48,286 bases of DNA from Bacilli bacterium (lineage in GTDB: Bacteria; Bacillota_I; Bacilli_A; ML615J-28; CAG-698). A model generated the notes under the pieces. It made no database searches. It was not told where the DNA came from and saw only the letters and a program-made list of their open reading frames with translations. Position 1 is the first letter of the stretch, and every line of letters starts with the position of its first letter. Of this stretch, positions 11,035 to 20,189 are shown piece after piece. Made by a program: the position numbers and the translations under genes. Where the stretch lies: assembly GCA_017450215.1 (NCBI GenBank), contig JAFSVH010000087.1, forward strand, positions 1 to 48,286. Direction: 5' to 3'.

Positions 11035-11099
11035 AATTTGATATTAATAACAATTTTATATAATCAAAATAATAAAAAATAATTTTTTATAATTTTTTG

Positions 11100-11128
11100 T
11101 TGACATAAAATAATTTCAATGATAAAAT
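11100..11128 (+). promoter_or_regulatory. Strong promoter for the NfeD/SPFH operon
   Basis: TTGACA (11100-11105), 17 bases, TAAAAT (11123-11128) with TGA immediately before the -10. This is close to consensus and lies 32 bases before the next start codon. Confidence 0.8.
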
Positions 11129-11159
11129 GGATGTATAAAGAATTAGGAGGAAGGAAAAA

Positions 11160-11513
11160 ATGAATATTACATGGTTCAAAGATGGAATAAAACCTGGTCT
11201 TGCTACTTTTTATGAAAGTAATATCACTTTGAATAAAGCAGCATCTAAATATTTTGAAGGTTATGATTTTGTTTTGCTTGGTATTGATTATCAGAATAAA
11301 TGTGTAGTAATTAAACCATCTGAAGAAAGTTCGGAGAATTCATTTAGAATTAGTATTGCTAATTCTTATAGTAGAATTACTAATAAAGAATTTATGAAAG
11401 AAATCATGAAGATATTAGATACTAGTCTTACTAATGCTTTAAAATTCTCAACTGAATGGGAAAAGAATGAAGGTGTTTTGCTTATTAATTTGAAGAACAA
11501 GGAGGTTCAATAA
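11160..11513 (+). CDS. Small conserved-looking protein upstream of NfeD
   Basis: The 117-residue protein has no signal peptide or membrane segment and looks like a small mixed alpha/beta domain, with no recognised motif. AGGAGGAAGG just before the ATG is a strong ribosome-binding site. It ends one base before the NfeD-like gene and shares a strong promoter with it and the SPFH gene, so it probably belongs to that membrane-domain operon. The function cannot be called from sequence. Confidence 0.8.
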   Translation: MNITWFKDGIKPGLATFYESNITLNKAASKYFEGYDFVLLGIDYQNKCVVIKPSEESSENSFRISIANSYSRITNKEFMKEIMKILDTSLTNALKFSTEWEKNEGVLLINLKNKEVQ

Positions 11514-11514
11514 T

Positions 11515-11979
11515 ATGCTATTAATGGATGTTTCAGCATTTTTGTCAAATATTGGAATGTGGGTTTGGCTTGGAATTATTGTTGCAGCTGTTGTCCTTGA
11601 AATACTAACTCCAAGTGATTTGATTTCAATTTGGTTTGCAGCAGGTGCTTTAGTTGCTCTTGTTATTTCAATATTCTTCCCAGAGATGCTTTGGTTGCAA
11701 ATAGTTGCTTTTATTGTTGTTTCTCTTGTTTTGATCTTTTCAACAAGAAAAATTTCAAAGAAACTACAAACAACTGGTGATACAAAAACTAATATTGATA
11801 GTATCATTGGAAAAGTAGGAAAGGTTAATATTGATATTATGCCTCATGAAGTTGGTGAAGTTAAAGTTGAAGGTAAATTATGGTCTGCTATATCTGAAGG
11901 TGCTATTGAAGCTGGAAGTTATGTTGAAGTGTTAGGTGTTGATGGCGTAAAACTTATTGTAAAGAAAATTGATGAATAA
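11515..11979 (+). CDS. NfeD-like membrane protein
   Basis: NfeD proteins are partners of SPFH/flotillin-type proteins in membrane microdomains. This 154-residue protein is the short, protease-free type: two or three hydrophobic segments (about 14-38, 40-62 and 63-80) followed by a soluble beta-barrel (OB-like) domain at about 92-154 containing IIGKVGKVNIDI and EGKLWSAISEG. AAGGAGGTT lies at a good distance before the ATG; Met4 is a second candidate start. The SPFH gene starts 41 bases downstream. The pairing and domain order are what the family predicts. Confidence 0.9.
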   Translation: MLLMDVSAFLSNIGMWVWLGIIVAAVVLEILTPSDLISIWFAAGALVALVISIFFPEMLWLQIVAFIVVSLVLIFSTRKISKKLQTTGDTKTNIDSIIGKVGKVNIDIMPHEVGEVKVEGKLWSAISEGAIEAGSYVEVLGVDGVKLIVKKIDE

Positions 11980-12020
11980 ATGATAAAAATAAAAAATAAA
12001 TAAAAAGAGAGGAAATAAAA

Positions 12021-12971
12021 ATGAAAGGTTTATTATTAGTTAATGTTGGTGCAATTATTGCAATTGGTGTTATTGCAATTTTTGCTCTTATAATTATTGC
12101 TTCTTGTGTAAGACAAGTTAGACAAACTACTGTATATATTATTGAACGTTTAGGTAAATATCATAAGACATGGAATACTGGTATTCATTTGAAAGCTCCA
12201 TTTATTGAACGTATTGCAAATGTTGTTTCATTGAAGGAACAAATTAGAGATTTCCCTCCACAACCTGTTATTACAAAAGATAATGTAACTATGCAGATTG
12301 ATACTGTTGTATTCTATCAAATTACAGATCCAAAACTTTATACATATGGAGTTGAAAATCCTATTGCTGCTATTGAAAATTTATCAAGTACAACATTAAG
12401 AAATATTATTGGTGAGCTTGATCTTGATGAAACTTTAACATCACGTGATATCATTAATAGTAAGATGAGAGCTATTTTAGATGAAGCTACAGATGCGTGG
12501 GGAATTAAAGTTACACGTGTTGAAGTTAAGAACATTTTGCCTCCAAAAGATATTAGAGAATCAATGGAAAGACAAATGAGAGCAGAACGTGAAAGAAGAG
12601 AGACTATTTTACTTGCTGAAGGTGAAAAGAAATCTGCTATCTTAAGAGCTGAAGGTGAAAAAGAATCAGCTATTCTAAAAGCTGATGCACAAAAAGAAAG
12701 AATGATTAGAGAAGCTGAAGGTGAAGCACAAGCTAGAATTAAGAAAGCTGAAGCAGAAGCTACTGCTATTAAATTAGTTAAACAAGCAGAAGCAGATTCA
12801 ATTGTTTTAATTAAGAATGCTGCTCCTACAAGTGAAGTTCTAACAATCAAATCATTAGAAGCTTTAAAAGAAGTTGCTAATGGTCAAGCTACTAAGATTA
12901 TCATTCCATCTGAGATTCAAAATTTAGCTGGCTTAGTTACAGCAGTAAAAGAAGTATCTAAAGATAAATAA
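12021..12971 (+). CDS. SPFH/stomatin-like (slipin) membrane protein
   Basis: A 316-residue SPFH (band 7) protein. It has an N-terminal membrane anchor (about 10-32), the stomatin signature region VRQVRQTTVYIIERLGKYH at 31-49, the SPFH core (about 35-185), a coiled coil rich in Ala, Glu and Lys repeats (LRAEGEKESAI and similar, about 190-265) and a hydrophobic oligomerisation end. It should form ring- or cage-like assemblies on the membrane together with the NfeD-like protein encoded just upstream, probably in quality control or microdomain organisation; this role comes from the family, not from this sequence. A strong terminator follows. Confidence 0.95.
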   Translation: MKGLLLVNVGAIIAIGVIAIFALIIIASCVRQVRQTTVYIIERLGKYHKTWNTGIHLKAPFIERIANVVSLKEQIRDFPPQPVITKDNVTMQIDTVVFYQITDPKLYTYGVENPIAAIENLSSTTLRNIIGELDLDETLTSRDIINSKMRAILDEATDAWGIKVTRVEVKNILPPKDIRESMERQMRAERERRETILLAEGEKKSAILRAEGEKESAILKADAQKERMIREAEGEAQARIKKAEAEATAIKLVKQAEADSIVLIKNAAPTSEVLTIKSLEALKEVANGQATKIIIPSEIQNLAGLVTAVKEVSKDK

Positions 12972-13005
12972 TATATTAATTTATAATTAGATTATTAAAT
13001 TAACT

Positions 13006-13049
13006 AATCCTAATTAATCATTTCCTATTTGATTAATTAGGATTTTTTT
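13006..13049 (+). terminator. Rho-independent terminator
   Basis: Perfect 14-bp stem (13006-13019 with 13031-13044) followed by seven T residues. It ends the NfeD/SPFH operon. Confidence 0.88.
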
Positions 13050-13057
13050 AAAAAGGC

Positions 13058-13086
13058 TTGAAAGAGTTTTATTATATTGATAAAAT
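13058..13086 (+). promoter_or_regulatory. Promoter for lipoprotein gene 13136
   Basis: TTGAAA (13058-13063), 17 bases, TAAAAT (13081-13086), with TGA before the -10. It lies directly after the previous terminator. Confidence 0.75.
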
Positions 13087-13088
13087 AA

Positions 13089-13107
13089 TGTTAGACTTTT
13101 TCTAACA
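13089..13107. promoter_or_regulatory. Inverted repeat at the transcription start (possible operator)
   Basis: TGTTAGA (13089-13095) and TCTAACA (13101-13107) form a perfect 7-bp inverted repeat with a 5-base centre, overlapping the predicted start of transcription just after the -10. It could be a repressor site or a 5' RNA hairpin that protects the message. Confidence 0.45.
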
Positions 13108-13135
13108 ATAAATATTATTTAAGGAGGAGGTTTAT

Positions 13136-14518
13136 ATGACAAAGAAAATATATTTGATTGTATTATTCTTCTTCTTACTTGCTTTATGTTCTTGCGGTGT
13201 AGAACAAGAAAAGAATCCTGTAGTTGATGATGGTATTAATTCATCAAATACATCAGATACAGAACATAGCAGTACAAGTGATAATGCTGAAACAGAAAAA
13301 AATGAGACTAAAATAAAAGAAGTAAAAGATGGCGATAAATCAATTTATTATACGCTATATGAAAACGAATTGTATTATTATACTAAATCAATTTCTTATA
13401 TGATTTGGTTTAATGAAAATGATGAAGCTTTGCTTGCATATAGAGTGTATTCTGTTGATATGGGTTCTCATACGCTTGCGAATGGAATTATTATCAACAT
13501 ATTAAATAAAAATTATGATTATGATGCATCTGTTGATGAAGATCAAGTTTTAAGGTTTGTAGAAAAGAATCAATATTTTGATAAAAATCAATATACCTTA
13601 AAAGGTGAAAATGCAAAGTCTATAATTATGATTACAGATAATCAACATAATCCACTATATAATAGTGCTCGAATTTTCATATATGATGAAAACAATATAG
13701 TAGGCTTTTTTGATATGAGATTAGGATTGGATGTTGATTATATCAATGAAGAAATATTCAAATATCAAGGATATATGCTATATCCAAAGAATGCTGTTGG
13801 TTTTCCTAAAGTTAATGGTGAATACCAAGATATTAGTAAAGAAGATATCTTAAATTGTTTTGATGATATTGAAGAATTAAATGTTTGCAATGAAGAAAAT
13901 TCTAATAGTCAAAATTCTGATAATCAAAAGACTGATTTACCATTTACTTATGTTAAAAGTGATAATGAATTAGTGATTGATAAGAGAAGTGACTTTTTCG
14001 CATTTAGAGATAGAATATTCAAAGATCCAGATGATAATAATGTATTAAGCTATGGTGAATATAATTATTCAAAAAATAGCTATGTTATTAGTGATTTTGC
14101 TATTCCTTTTGAGATATATAATGAAGATTATAATTATGAAATATATGTGGATGAAAATACAAAATTTTTATTAGATGATAGAGGAGCATTTAAAAGCGGT
14201 CAAACATTTATAGATCATTTTTATTTTTCAGGCAAAGACTTTAAAACAATTAATTGGCAACTTGATGTAAAAGATTATTACACTAAAAATATTTATATTT
14301 TTGTATATAAAGAAGATAAAATAGTAGGCCTTTATGTGTTTGGTTGGAAAGAAAGTGATAAGAAATATGATACTTTCCCTAATATTAATGGCTATGCATT
14401 AGATTCTAAAATTGCTGTATTATTCCCAATGGTTGATAATGAATATCAAGATATAACAAAAGAAGAATTAATACAATATTATGAATTAAATATTTCTATT
14501 CAAGGAAACAAAAATTAA
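13136..14518 (+). CDS. Lipoprotein with duplicated domain, unknown function
   Basis: A 460-residue lipoprotein: signal peptide with Cys20 (LCSC), then a Ser/Asp/Glu-rich linker (about 22-65), then two related modules. Module 1 (about 70-245) ends ...ARIFIYDENNIVGFF and GFPKVNGEYQDISKEDI. Module 2 (about 260-455) ends ...NIYIFVYKEDKIVGLY and LFPMVDNEYQDITKEEL. The shared order and spacing show an internal duplication. It is expected on the cell surface. It has its own promoter, a possible operator and a terminator, so it is a single-gene unit. AAGGAGGAGG gives a very strong start. No family is recognised. Confidence 0.85.
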   Translation: MTKKIYLIVLFFFLLALCSCGVEQEKNPVVDDGINSSNTSDTEHSSTSDNAETEKNETKIKEVKDGDKSIYYTLYENELYYYTKSISYMIWFNENDEALLAYRVYSVDMGSHTLANGIIINILNKNYDYDASVDEDQVLRFVEKNQYFDKNQYTLKGENAKSIIMITDNQHNPLYNSARIFIYDENNIVGFFDMRLGLDVDYINEEIFKYQGYMLYPKNAVGFPKVNGEYQDISKEDILNCFDDIEELNVCNEENSNSQNSDNQKTDLPFTYVKSDNELVIDKRSDFFAFRDRIFKDPDDNNVLSYGEYNYSKNSYVISDFAIPFEIYNEDYNYEIYVDENTKFLLDDRGAFKSGQTFIDHFYFSGKDFKTINWQLDVKDYYTKNIYIFVYKEDKIVGLYVFGWKESDKKYDTFPNINGYALDSKIAVLFPMVDNEYQDITKEELIQYYELNISIQGNKN

Positions 14519-14543
14519 TAATTAATTTAGATTAATAACAAAC

Positions 14544-14575
14544 AAGGTAATCATTTTGGCATGATTACCTTTTTT
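14544..14575 (+). terminator. Rho-independent terminator
   Basis: 10-bp stem AAGGTAATCA (14544-14553) with TGATTACCTT (14562-14571), followed by a T-run. Confidence 0.87.
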
Positions 14576-14576
14576 A

Positions 14577-14605
14577 TTGCTTGATAGAATTATAAATGAT
14601 ATAAT
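14577..14605 (+). promoter_or_regulatory. Promoter for the DUF218 lipoprotein gene
   Basis: TTGCTT (14577-14582), 17 bases, TATAAT (14600-14605) with TGA before the -10. The predicted transcription start near 14612 falls almost on the first in-frame ATG (14615), which argues that translation starts later, at GTG 14630. Confidence 0.75.
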
Positions 14606-14629
14606 CATAATAGAATGAAAGGTTATATC

Positions 14630-15607
14630 GTGATTTTTATGAGAAAAATTTGGTATTTATTATTTGCATTTATCTTTATTTTTATGTTGGTTGGATGTGT
14701 TGAAGAAGTAGATCCTGTTACGCCTGATGATCCAGAAGATAAAGTTTTAGGATCTTTATACATTCATTATGTTTTGAATAATGATGAAAATGACATTATT
14801 GAAAAAGTAAATGATATTGAAACATATAAATTTATTACTGTTACAAGAGAAGGCTATAATTTTGTCAATTGGTATAGTGATGAAGATACAAAAGATCGTT
14901 TTTTATTAAGTGATTTAGAAATGCCAACTGATGAAAGAGATAGTACTTTTATGGCTTATGCCAAGTGGGAAAAGACTAAATATATTGTAAAATTTATGTG
15001 CAATGATAAGCAAGTGTTTAGTCAAGCAGTAGAGCATGGTGATGCAGCAAAAGAGCCAAATGCTACTGTAATTCCTGGTTTTGTTTTTGTTGGTTGGGAT
15101 CAAGATTTTTCTTCTGTGACATCCAATTTAACAATCAATGCAATATATGAAGTAAAAGAAGAAGAAAGTAAAAATGTTTTAGTAGTATTGGGTAATTGGA
15201 TGAATGATGATGGTACAATATCACAGACAATGCGTAAGCGTCTTGAACTTGCTTTAGTTGCAAATCAACAATTTAAACCATCATACATTGTCGTTACTGG
15301 TGGTAAAGCTAATGCAAAAGCTGGAATTAGTGAAGCACAAGCTATGTATAATTATTTAGTTGATAAAGGTGTTGACCCTAATATCATCATTAAAGAAGAT
15401 CAATCAATGTCTACATATCAAAATGCTAATTATACAATGACAAAGCTTGAAAATATTGATTTTAAAAATTTAATTATTGTATCTACTATTGAGCATTTTG
15501 TTAATTATCAAACAATTAAATATTTTGATGATGCAGCTTTAAATAATGCGAAAATTAAAGCTAAGGGCATAGCTATTATGATTTATACTAATAATGGTAC
15601 TTATTAA
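14630..15607 (+). CDS. Lipoprotein with InlB-type repeats and a DUF218 (YdcF/ElyC-like) domain
   Basis: I chose GTG 14630 (325 residues) because GAAAGG lies 7 bases upstream; ATG 14615 and ATG 14639 are in frame. The signal peptide ends in lipobox LVGC (Cys23). About 40-170 holds beta-rich InlB B-repeat-like units (REGYNFVNWYSDEDTKDRF, then IPGFVFVGWDQDFSSVTS), common in Gram-positive surface proteins. About 175-325 is a DUF218 fold (KNVLVVLGNWMNDDGTIS, YIVVTGGKANAKAGISEAQ, then IIVSTIEHF). DUF218 proteins such as SanA and ElyC act on envelope or cell-wall metabolism; the reaction is unclear. A single-gene unit with its own promoter and terminator. Confidence 0.85.
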   Translation: MIFMRKIWYLLFAFIFIFMLVGCVEEVDPVTPDDPEDKVLGSLYIHYVLNNDENDIIEKVNDIETYKFITVTREGYNFVNWYSDEDTKDRFLLSDLEMPTDERDSTFMAYAKWEKTKYIVKFMCNDKQVFSQAVEHGDAAKEPNATVIPGFVFVGWDQDFSSVTSNLTINAIYEVKEEESKNVLVVLGNWMNDDGTISQTMRKRLELALVANQQFKPSYIVVTGGKANAKAGISEAQAMYNYLVDKGVDPNIIIKEDQSMSTYQNANYTMTKLENIDFKNLIIVSTIEHFVNYQTIKYFDDAALNNAKIKAKGIAIMIYTNNGTY

Positions 15608-15647
15608 AATAGATTATATAATGCAAGAGTGAAAAGTGAAGTATTAC

Positions 15648-15686
15648 ATCTCATTATTTGGTTTAACCTAATAATGAGATTTTTTT
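15648..15686 (+). terminator. Rho-independent terminator
   Basis: 11-bp perfect stem (15648-15658 with 15670-15680), an inner GG/CC pair, then seven T residues. Confidence 0.88.
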
Positions 15687-15687
15687 A

Positions 15688-15716
15688 ATGACAAAAAGAC
15701 TAAAATGATGTATAAT
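15688..15716 (+). promoter_or_regulatory. Promoter for enolase
   Basis: ATGACA (15688-15693), 17 bases, TATAAT (15711-15716). Near consensus, right after the terminator. Confidence 0.72.
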
Positions 15717-15729
15717 CGTATTGTATTAA

Positions 15730-17049
<1,320 letters not shown>

Positions 17050-17116
17050 TTTAATAATTTATTTATAATATTTGTCATCGATTTTGTTTTTAGTAATTTT
17101 AGTATAGGAGAAAAAC

Positions 17117-18064
17117 ATGAAAAGAAGATTTAAAGAAGAGGTTATCAACTTAAACAGTGTAAACTCAGATTTGATTGAAGAGAGTGTTCAAATCGAAGCT
17201 AAAAGTGCTTTAGAAGTTACTGAAAATTTAATCGATGACAAATTTTTAACTATACAAAAGAATGAAATTAAGATTAAATATAATATTAATTTCTCATTAA
17301 TCTATAGCTTTCCATTTTTAGATAATAGTGATTATAATGCCGCTATTGAAGATATTAATTATGGTATTGATTTTTTAACGGAAGATTTAAAAGAAGTAAG
17401 TGAGCATTATAAAATTATCAAAGGTTATTTTAAAGAATCAAATGATGAATTAAAAGAAGAAAAACTTATCGAGGATAAGAAACTTATCGAAGATAAGAAA
17501 CTTATCAAAGATAATAAACTTATCGATGATAAGTTAAAAGAATTATATGATCATTTATTATTAACTTTATCATTACAAAGAAACTTGCTTGCAAGCTTTG
17601 GTGAATTAAGAGATATCTATTTTGGTAAAATTAGTATAACTGCAGCTGCTGTTACAATGAATAAAGATAGTGATGAATTAGCTGAATTAAGTGAAAGAAT
17701 TATGAATATTGTGAAAGGACATAATTATTCTTTAAATAAAGCATATGAAAATATTTATTATCATAGTTCTGAATCTATAATGAGACTTGTCAATAAGATT
17801 GTGAAAGCAACTAAACAATTAAGTGATAATAATCTTGATATTCATCATGTAAGTTATTATGTACCAAGTGATTATGTTATTACTCTAGATGTGAAAGAAT
17901 GGACTTCTTTATATAATAAAATAAAGTTTGTATTTAAGAAGTTAAATTATAATCAAGACATTTTATATAATGAAATTAAAGAAGACTTTTTATCTTTTGA
18001 AGCTAATTATATGATTATTTTATTATATGAAGAAAAGATGAGATTGGAAAAGAAAGAATTATGA
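17117..18064 (+). CDS. Helical protein of unknown function with internal hexapeptide repeat
   Basis: A 315-residue, mostly helical, charged protein with no signal peptide or membrane segment. Residues about 116-139 are four tandem copies of a six-residue unit of the KLIEDK type, encoded by an 18-base repeat at 17462-17533. The parts before (about 30-110) and after (about 140-315) look like helical bundles. AGGAG lies upstream. It overlaps the PHP phosphoesterase gene by four bases (ATGA), so the two are translationally coupled and may work together. No family is recognised. Confidence 0.82.
   Translation: MKRRFKEEVINLNSVNSDLIEESVQIEAKSALEVTENLIDDKFLTIQKNEIKIKYNINFSLIYSFPFLDNSDYNAAIEDINYGIDFLTEDLKEVSEHYKIIKGYFKESNDELKEEKLIEDKKLIEDKKLIKDNKLIDDKLKELYDHLLLTLSLQRNLLASFGELRDIYFGKISITAAAVTMNKDSDELAELSERIMNIVKGHNYSLNKAYENIYYHSSESIMRLVNKIVKATKQLSDNNLDIHHVSYYVPSDYVITLDVKEWTSLYNKIKFVFKKLNYNQDILYNEIKEDFLSFEANYMIILLYEEKMRLEKKEL
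17462..17533. repeat. Four tandem 18-base palindromic repeats inside a gene
   Basis: Units 17462-17479, 17480-17497, 17498-17515 and 17516-17533 share AAACTTATCnAnGATAAn. In three units CTTATC and GATAAG form a 6-bp inverted repeat around three bases, so each copy is itself a small palindrome; the third copy has lost the symmetry. The unit length keeps the reading frame. Confidence 0.9.
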
Positions 18065-18894
18065 TTTTTAAAAGAAATAGAGTAAGTAAGGCAGACTTAC
18101 ATGGACATACAGTTAATTCAGATGGTGAATTAACTGTTTTAGAAATTATAGATATTGCAAAAGAAAGTGGCTTGACTCATTATGCTATTACAGACCATGA
18201 TTGTCTTATTGGTGCTGATGAAGCATATGATTTAAGTCAAATTAAAGATATTGGTATTAAGATAATATATGGTATTGAATTATCTACTCATAATTTAGAT
18301 GAATCAGTTCATATTTTGGGCTATTTTAAGAATAAGCTTTCTAGTGATGCTACTTTAAGAAAACTATTAAAAAAGCAAGTAGAAGAAAGAAAGGAAAGAG
18401 CATATAAAATGTTTGATTTATTAAAGGAACATTTTGATGTTGTTCTTGATCCTAAAGTAATTGAAGAAAAGAATAGTATTACAAGAGGAACAATGGCAAG
18501 AATGATTGCAAAAAAATATGGTTATGATAATAACAAAATCTTTGGTGAGATGATTGGTGATAATTGTCCTTGCTTCCTCCCTTCAACAAAGCTTTCAACT
18601 GTTGATGGAATTAAGATTATTCATGAAAATGGTGGTATTGCTGTGCTTGCTCATCCATGCTTACTTAAAGTAAATGATGTAATAGATATTGTGAAGCTAG
18701 GTGTTGATGGAATTGAAGCAATTTATCCTAAGACTTTTAATTCAGAAACTAAATATCGTGATATTGCAAAAAAATATAATTTAGTTGTAACTGCAGGTAG
18801 TGATTTCCATGCTCATAAGGATGGAAAGCATGGTGAGGTTGGAACTTGCACAATAAAAGGAAGAGAAGTAGATAAATTTTTAAATAGATTATAA
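18061..18894 (+). CDS. PHP-domain phosphoesterase
   Basis: A 277-residue PHP-family metal-dependent phosphoesterase of the single-domain type related to E. coli YciV (RNase AM). Motifs in order: DLHGHTVNSDGE (HxH), ITDHD, the IELST glutamate, AHPCLL and GSDFHAHK. All expected metal ligands are present. The substrate in this branch could be an RNA 5' end, 3',5'-bisnucleotide or another phosphoester, and cannot be fixed from sequence. It overlaps the previous gene by four bases, and rsmB follows closely, so it sits in an RNA-maturation neighbourhood. Confidence 0.93.
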   Translation: MIFKRNRVSKADLHGHTVNSDGELTVLEIIDIAKESGLTHYAITDHDCLIGADEAYDLSQIKDIGIKIIYGIELSTHNLDESVHILGYFKNKLSSDATLRKLLKKQVEERKERAYKMFDLLKEHFDVVLDPKVIEEKNSITRGTMARMIAKKYGYDNNKIFGEMIGDNCPCFLPSTKLSTVDGIKIIHENGGIAVLAHPCLLKVNDVIDIVKLGVDGIEAIYPKTFNSETKYRDIAKKYNLVVTAGSDFHAHKDGKHGEVGTCTIKGREVDKFLNRL

Positions 18895-18912
18895 ATAGTG
18901 AGTGTGGTTATT

Positions 18913-20187
18913 ATGAATATAAGAAAACTCGCAATGGAAGCAATTGAAAAAATAATTTATAAAGGTGCTTTTTCTAACATTGTAATTAATGAATGTTTGA
19001 ATAAATTTGAATTCAGTGATTCAGAAAGAGCATTATATACAATTCTTGTAATGGGAACAATTGAAAGAAAATTAACATTACAATATTTTCTAGAACCTTA
19101 TTTGAAGAAGAAACAAAAGCCTTGGCTTTATTCTCTTCTATTAATGAGTGTTTGTCAAATTGTTTATATGGATGTGAAAAATTATTATGTCGTAGATGAA
19201 GCTGTAAAACTTGCGAAGGTATATGATAATAATATTGCTTCTTTCACAAATGCAGTATTGAGAAATTTCTTGAGAAATCCTTTAAGAGATATTGAAGAAT
19301 TGAAAAATGAAAGTGAAACTAAATATTTAAGTATTAAATATTCTACACCTGAATGGTTAGTTGCTTATCTATTAAAAGATTATAAAATGGATGTAGTGAT
19401 TAAATTAATCGATTTTGAAAAAGAGAATAATCTAAATAGTATTAGAGTTAATACATTGAAAGCAACTAATGAAGAAATAGAAGAATTCTTTAATCGTTAT
19501 AAAATTGAATACAAAAAATCAGATTTAGTAAAGAATGGATATTTAGTGAGTGGTAGTGTAATTGATTTACCAATCTTCAAAATGGGTAAAATCACTGCTT
19601 CGGATGCATCCAGTCAACGAGTAAGTGAAGTGTTAAATCCAAGTGAAAATTCACTGGTATTAGACATGTGCAGTGCACCAGGCTCTAAGACTTGCCATAT
19701 GGCAGCTATTATGAATAATACAGGAAGAATTTATGCTTGTGATATTCATGAACACAAGCTTAAATTAATGAAAAAGAATTTTGATCGTCTTGGTGTTACT
19801 AATGTAATATTACAAGGAATTGATGCAAGACTTGTTAGAACAAAGGTAAGAAAAGAAGCGTTTGATTATTGTTTAATCGATATGCCATGTAGTGGTCTTG
19901 GTGTAATAAGTCATAAGGTTGATTTGAAATATAATATAACACTAGATAAAATCAATGAAGTAATTGAATTACAAAAACAAATTATTGAATCAAGTTATGA
20001 TGTGGTAAAAAAGGATGGCTTTATCCTTGTTTCAACATGCACAATAAATAAATCAGAAAATGAAGAACAAGTTAAATTATTTATGAATAATCATCCAGAT
20101 TTAATCAAAGTTTATGAAGAAACTATTATGCCTTTTGAGCATAATTGTGATGGATTTTATATTTGTAAATTACAAAAGAGAGGATAG
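18913..20187 (+). CDS. rsmB: 16S rRNA (cytosine-967-C5) methyltransferase RsmB
   Basis: RsmB methylates C967 of 16S rRNA using SAM. From ATG 18913 it has 424 residues: an N-terminal NusB-like RNA-binding domain (about 1-135) and a Rossmann methyltransferase domain with DMCSAPGSKT (SAM motif I) and both catalytic cysteines in PCSGLG and STCT. A GTG at 18898 is in frame and would add five residues; neither start has a good ribosome-binding site, so the choice is uncertain. Next in order come rlmN, rsgA and rpe, the Firmicutes arrangement, but without prpC and prkC. Confidence 0.95.
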   Translation: MNIRKLAMEAIEKIIYKGAFSNIVINECLNKFEFSDSERALYTILVMGTIERKLTLQYFLEPYLKKKQKPWLYSLLLMSVCQIVYMDVKNYYVVDEAVKLAKVYDNNIASFTNAVLRNFLRNPLRDIEELKNESETKYLSIKYSTPEWLVAYLLKDYKMDVVIKLIDFEKENNLNSIRVNTLKATNEEIEEFFNRYKIEYKKSDLVKNGYLVSGSVIDLPIFKMGKITASDASSQRVSEVLNPSENSLVLDMCSAPGSKTCHMAAIMNNTGRIYACDIHEHKLKLMKKNFDRLGVTNVILQGIDARLVRTKVRKEAFDYCLIDMPCSGLGVISHKVDLKYNITLDKINEVIELQKQIIESSYDVVKKDGFILVSTCTINKSENEEQVKLFMNNHPDLIKVYEETIMPFEHNCDGFYICKLQKRG

Positions 20188-20189
20188 AT

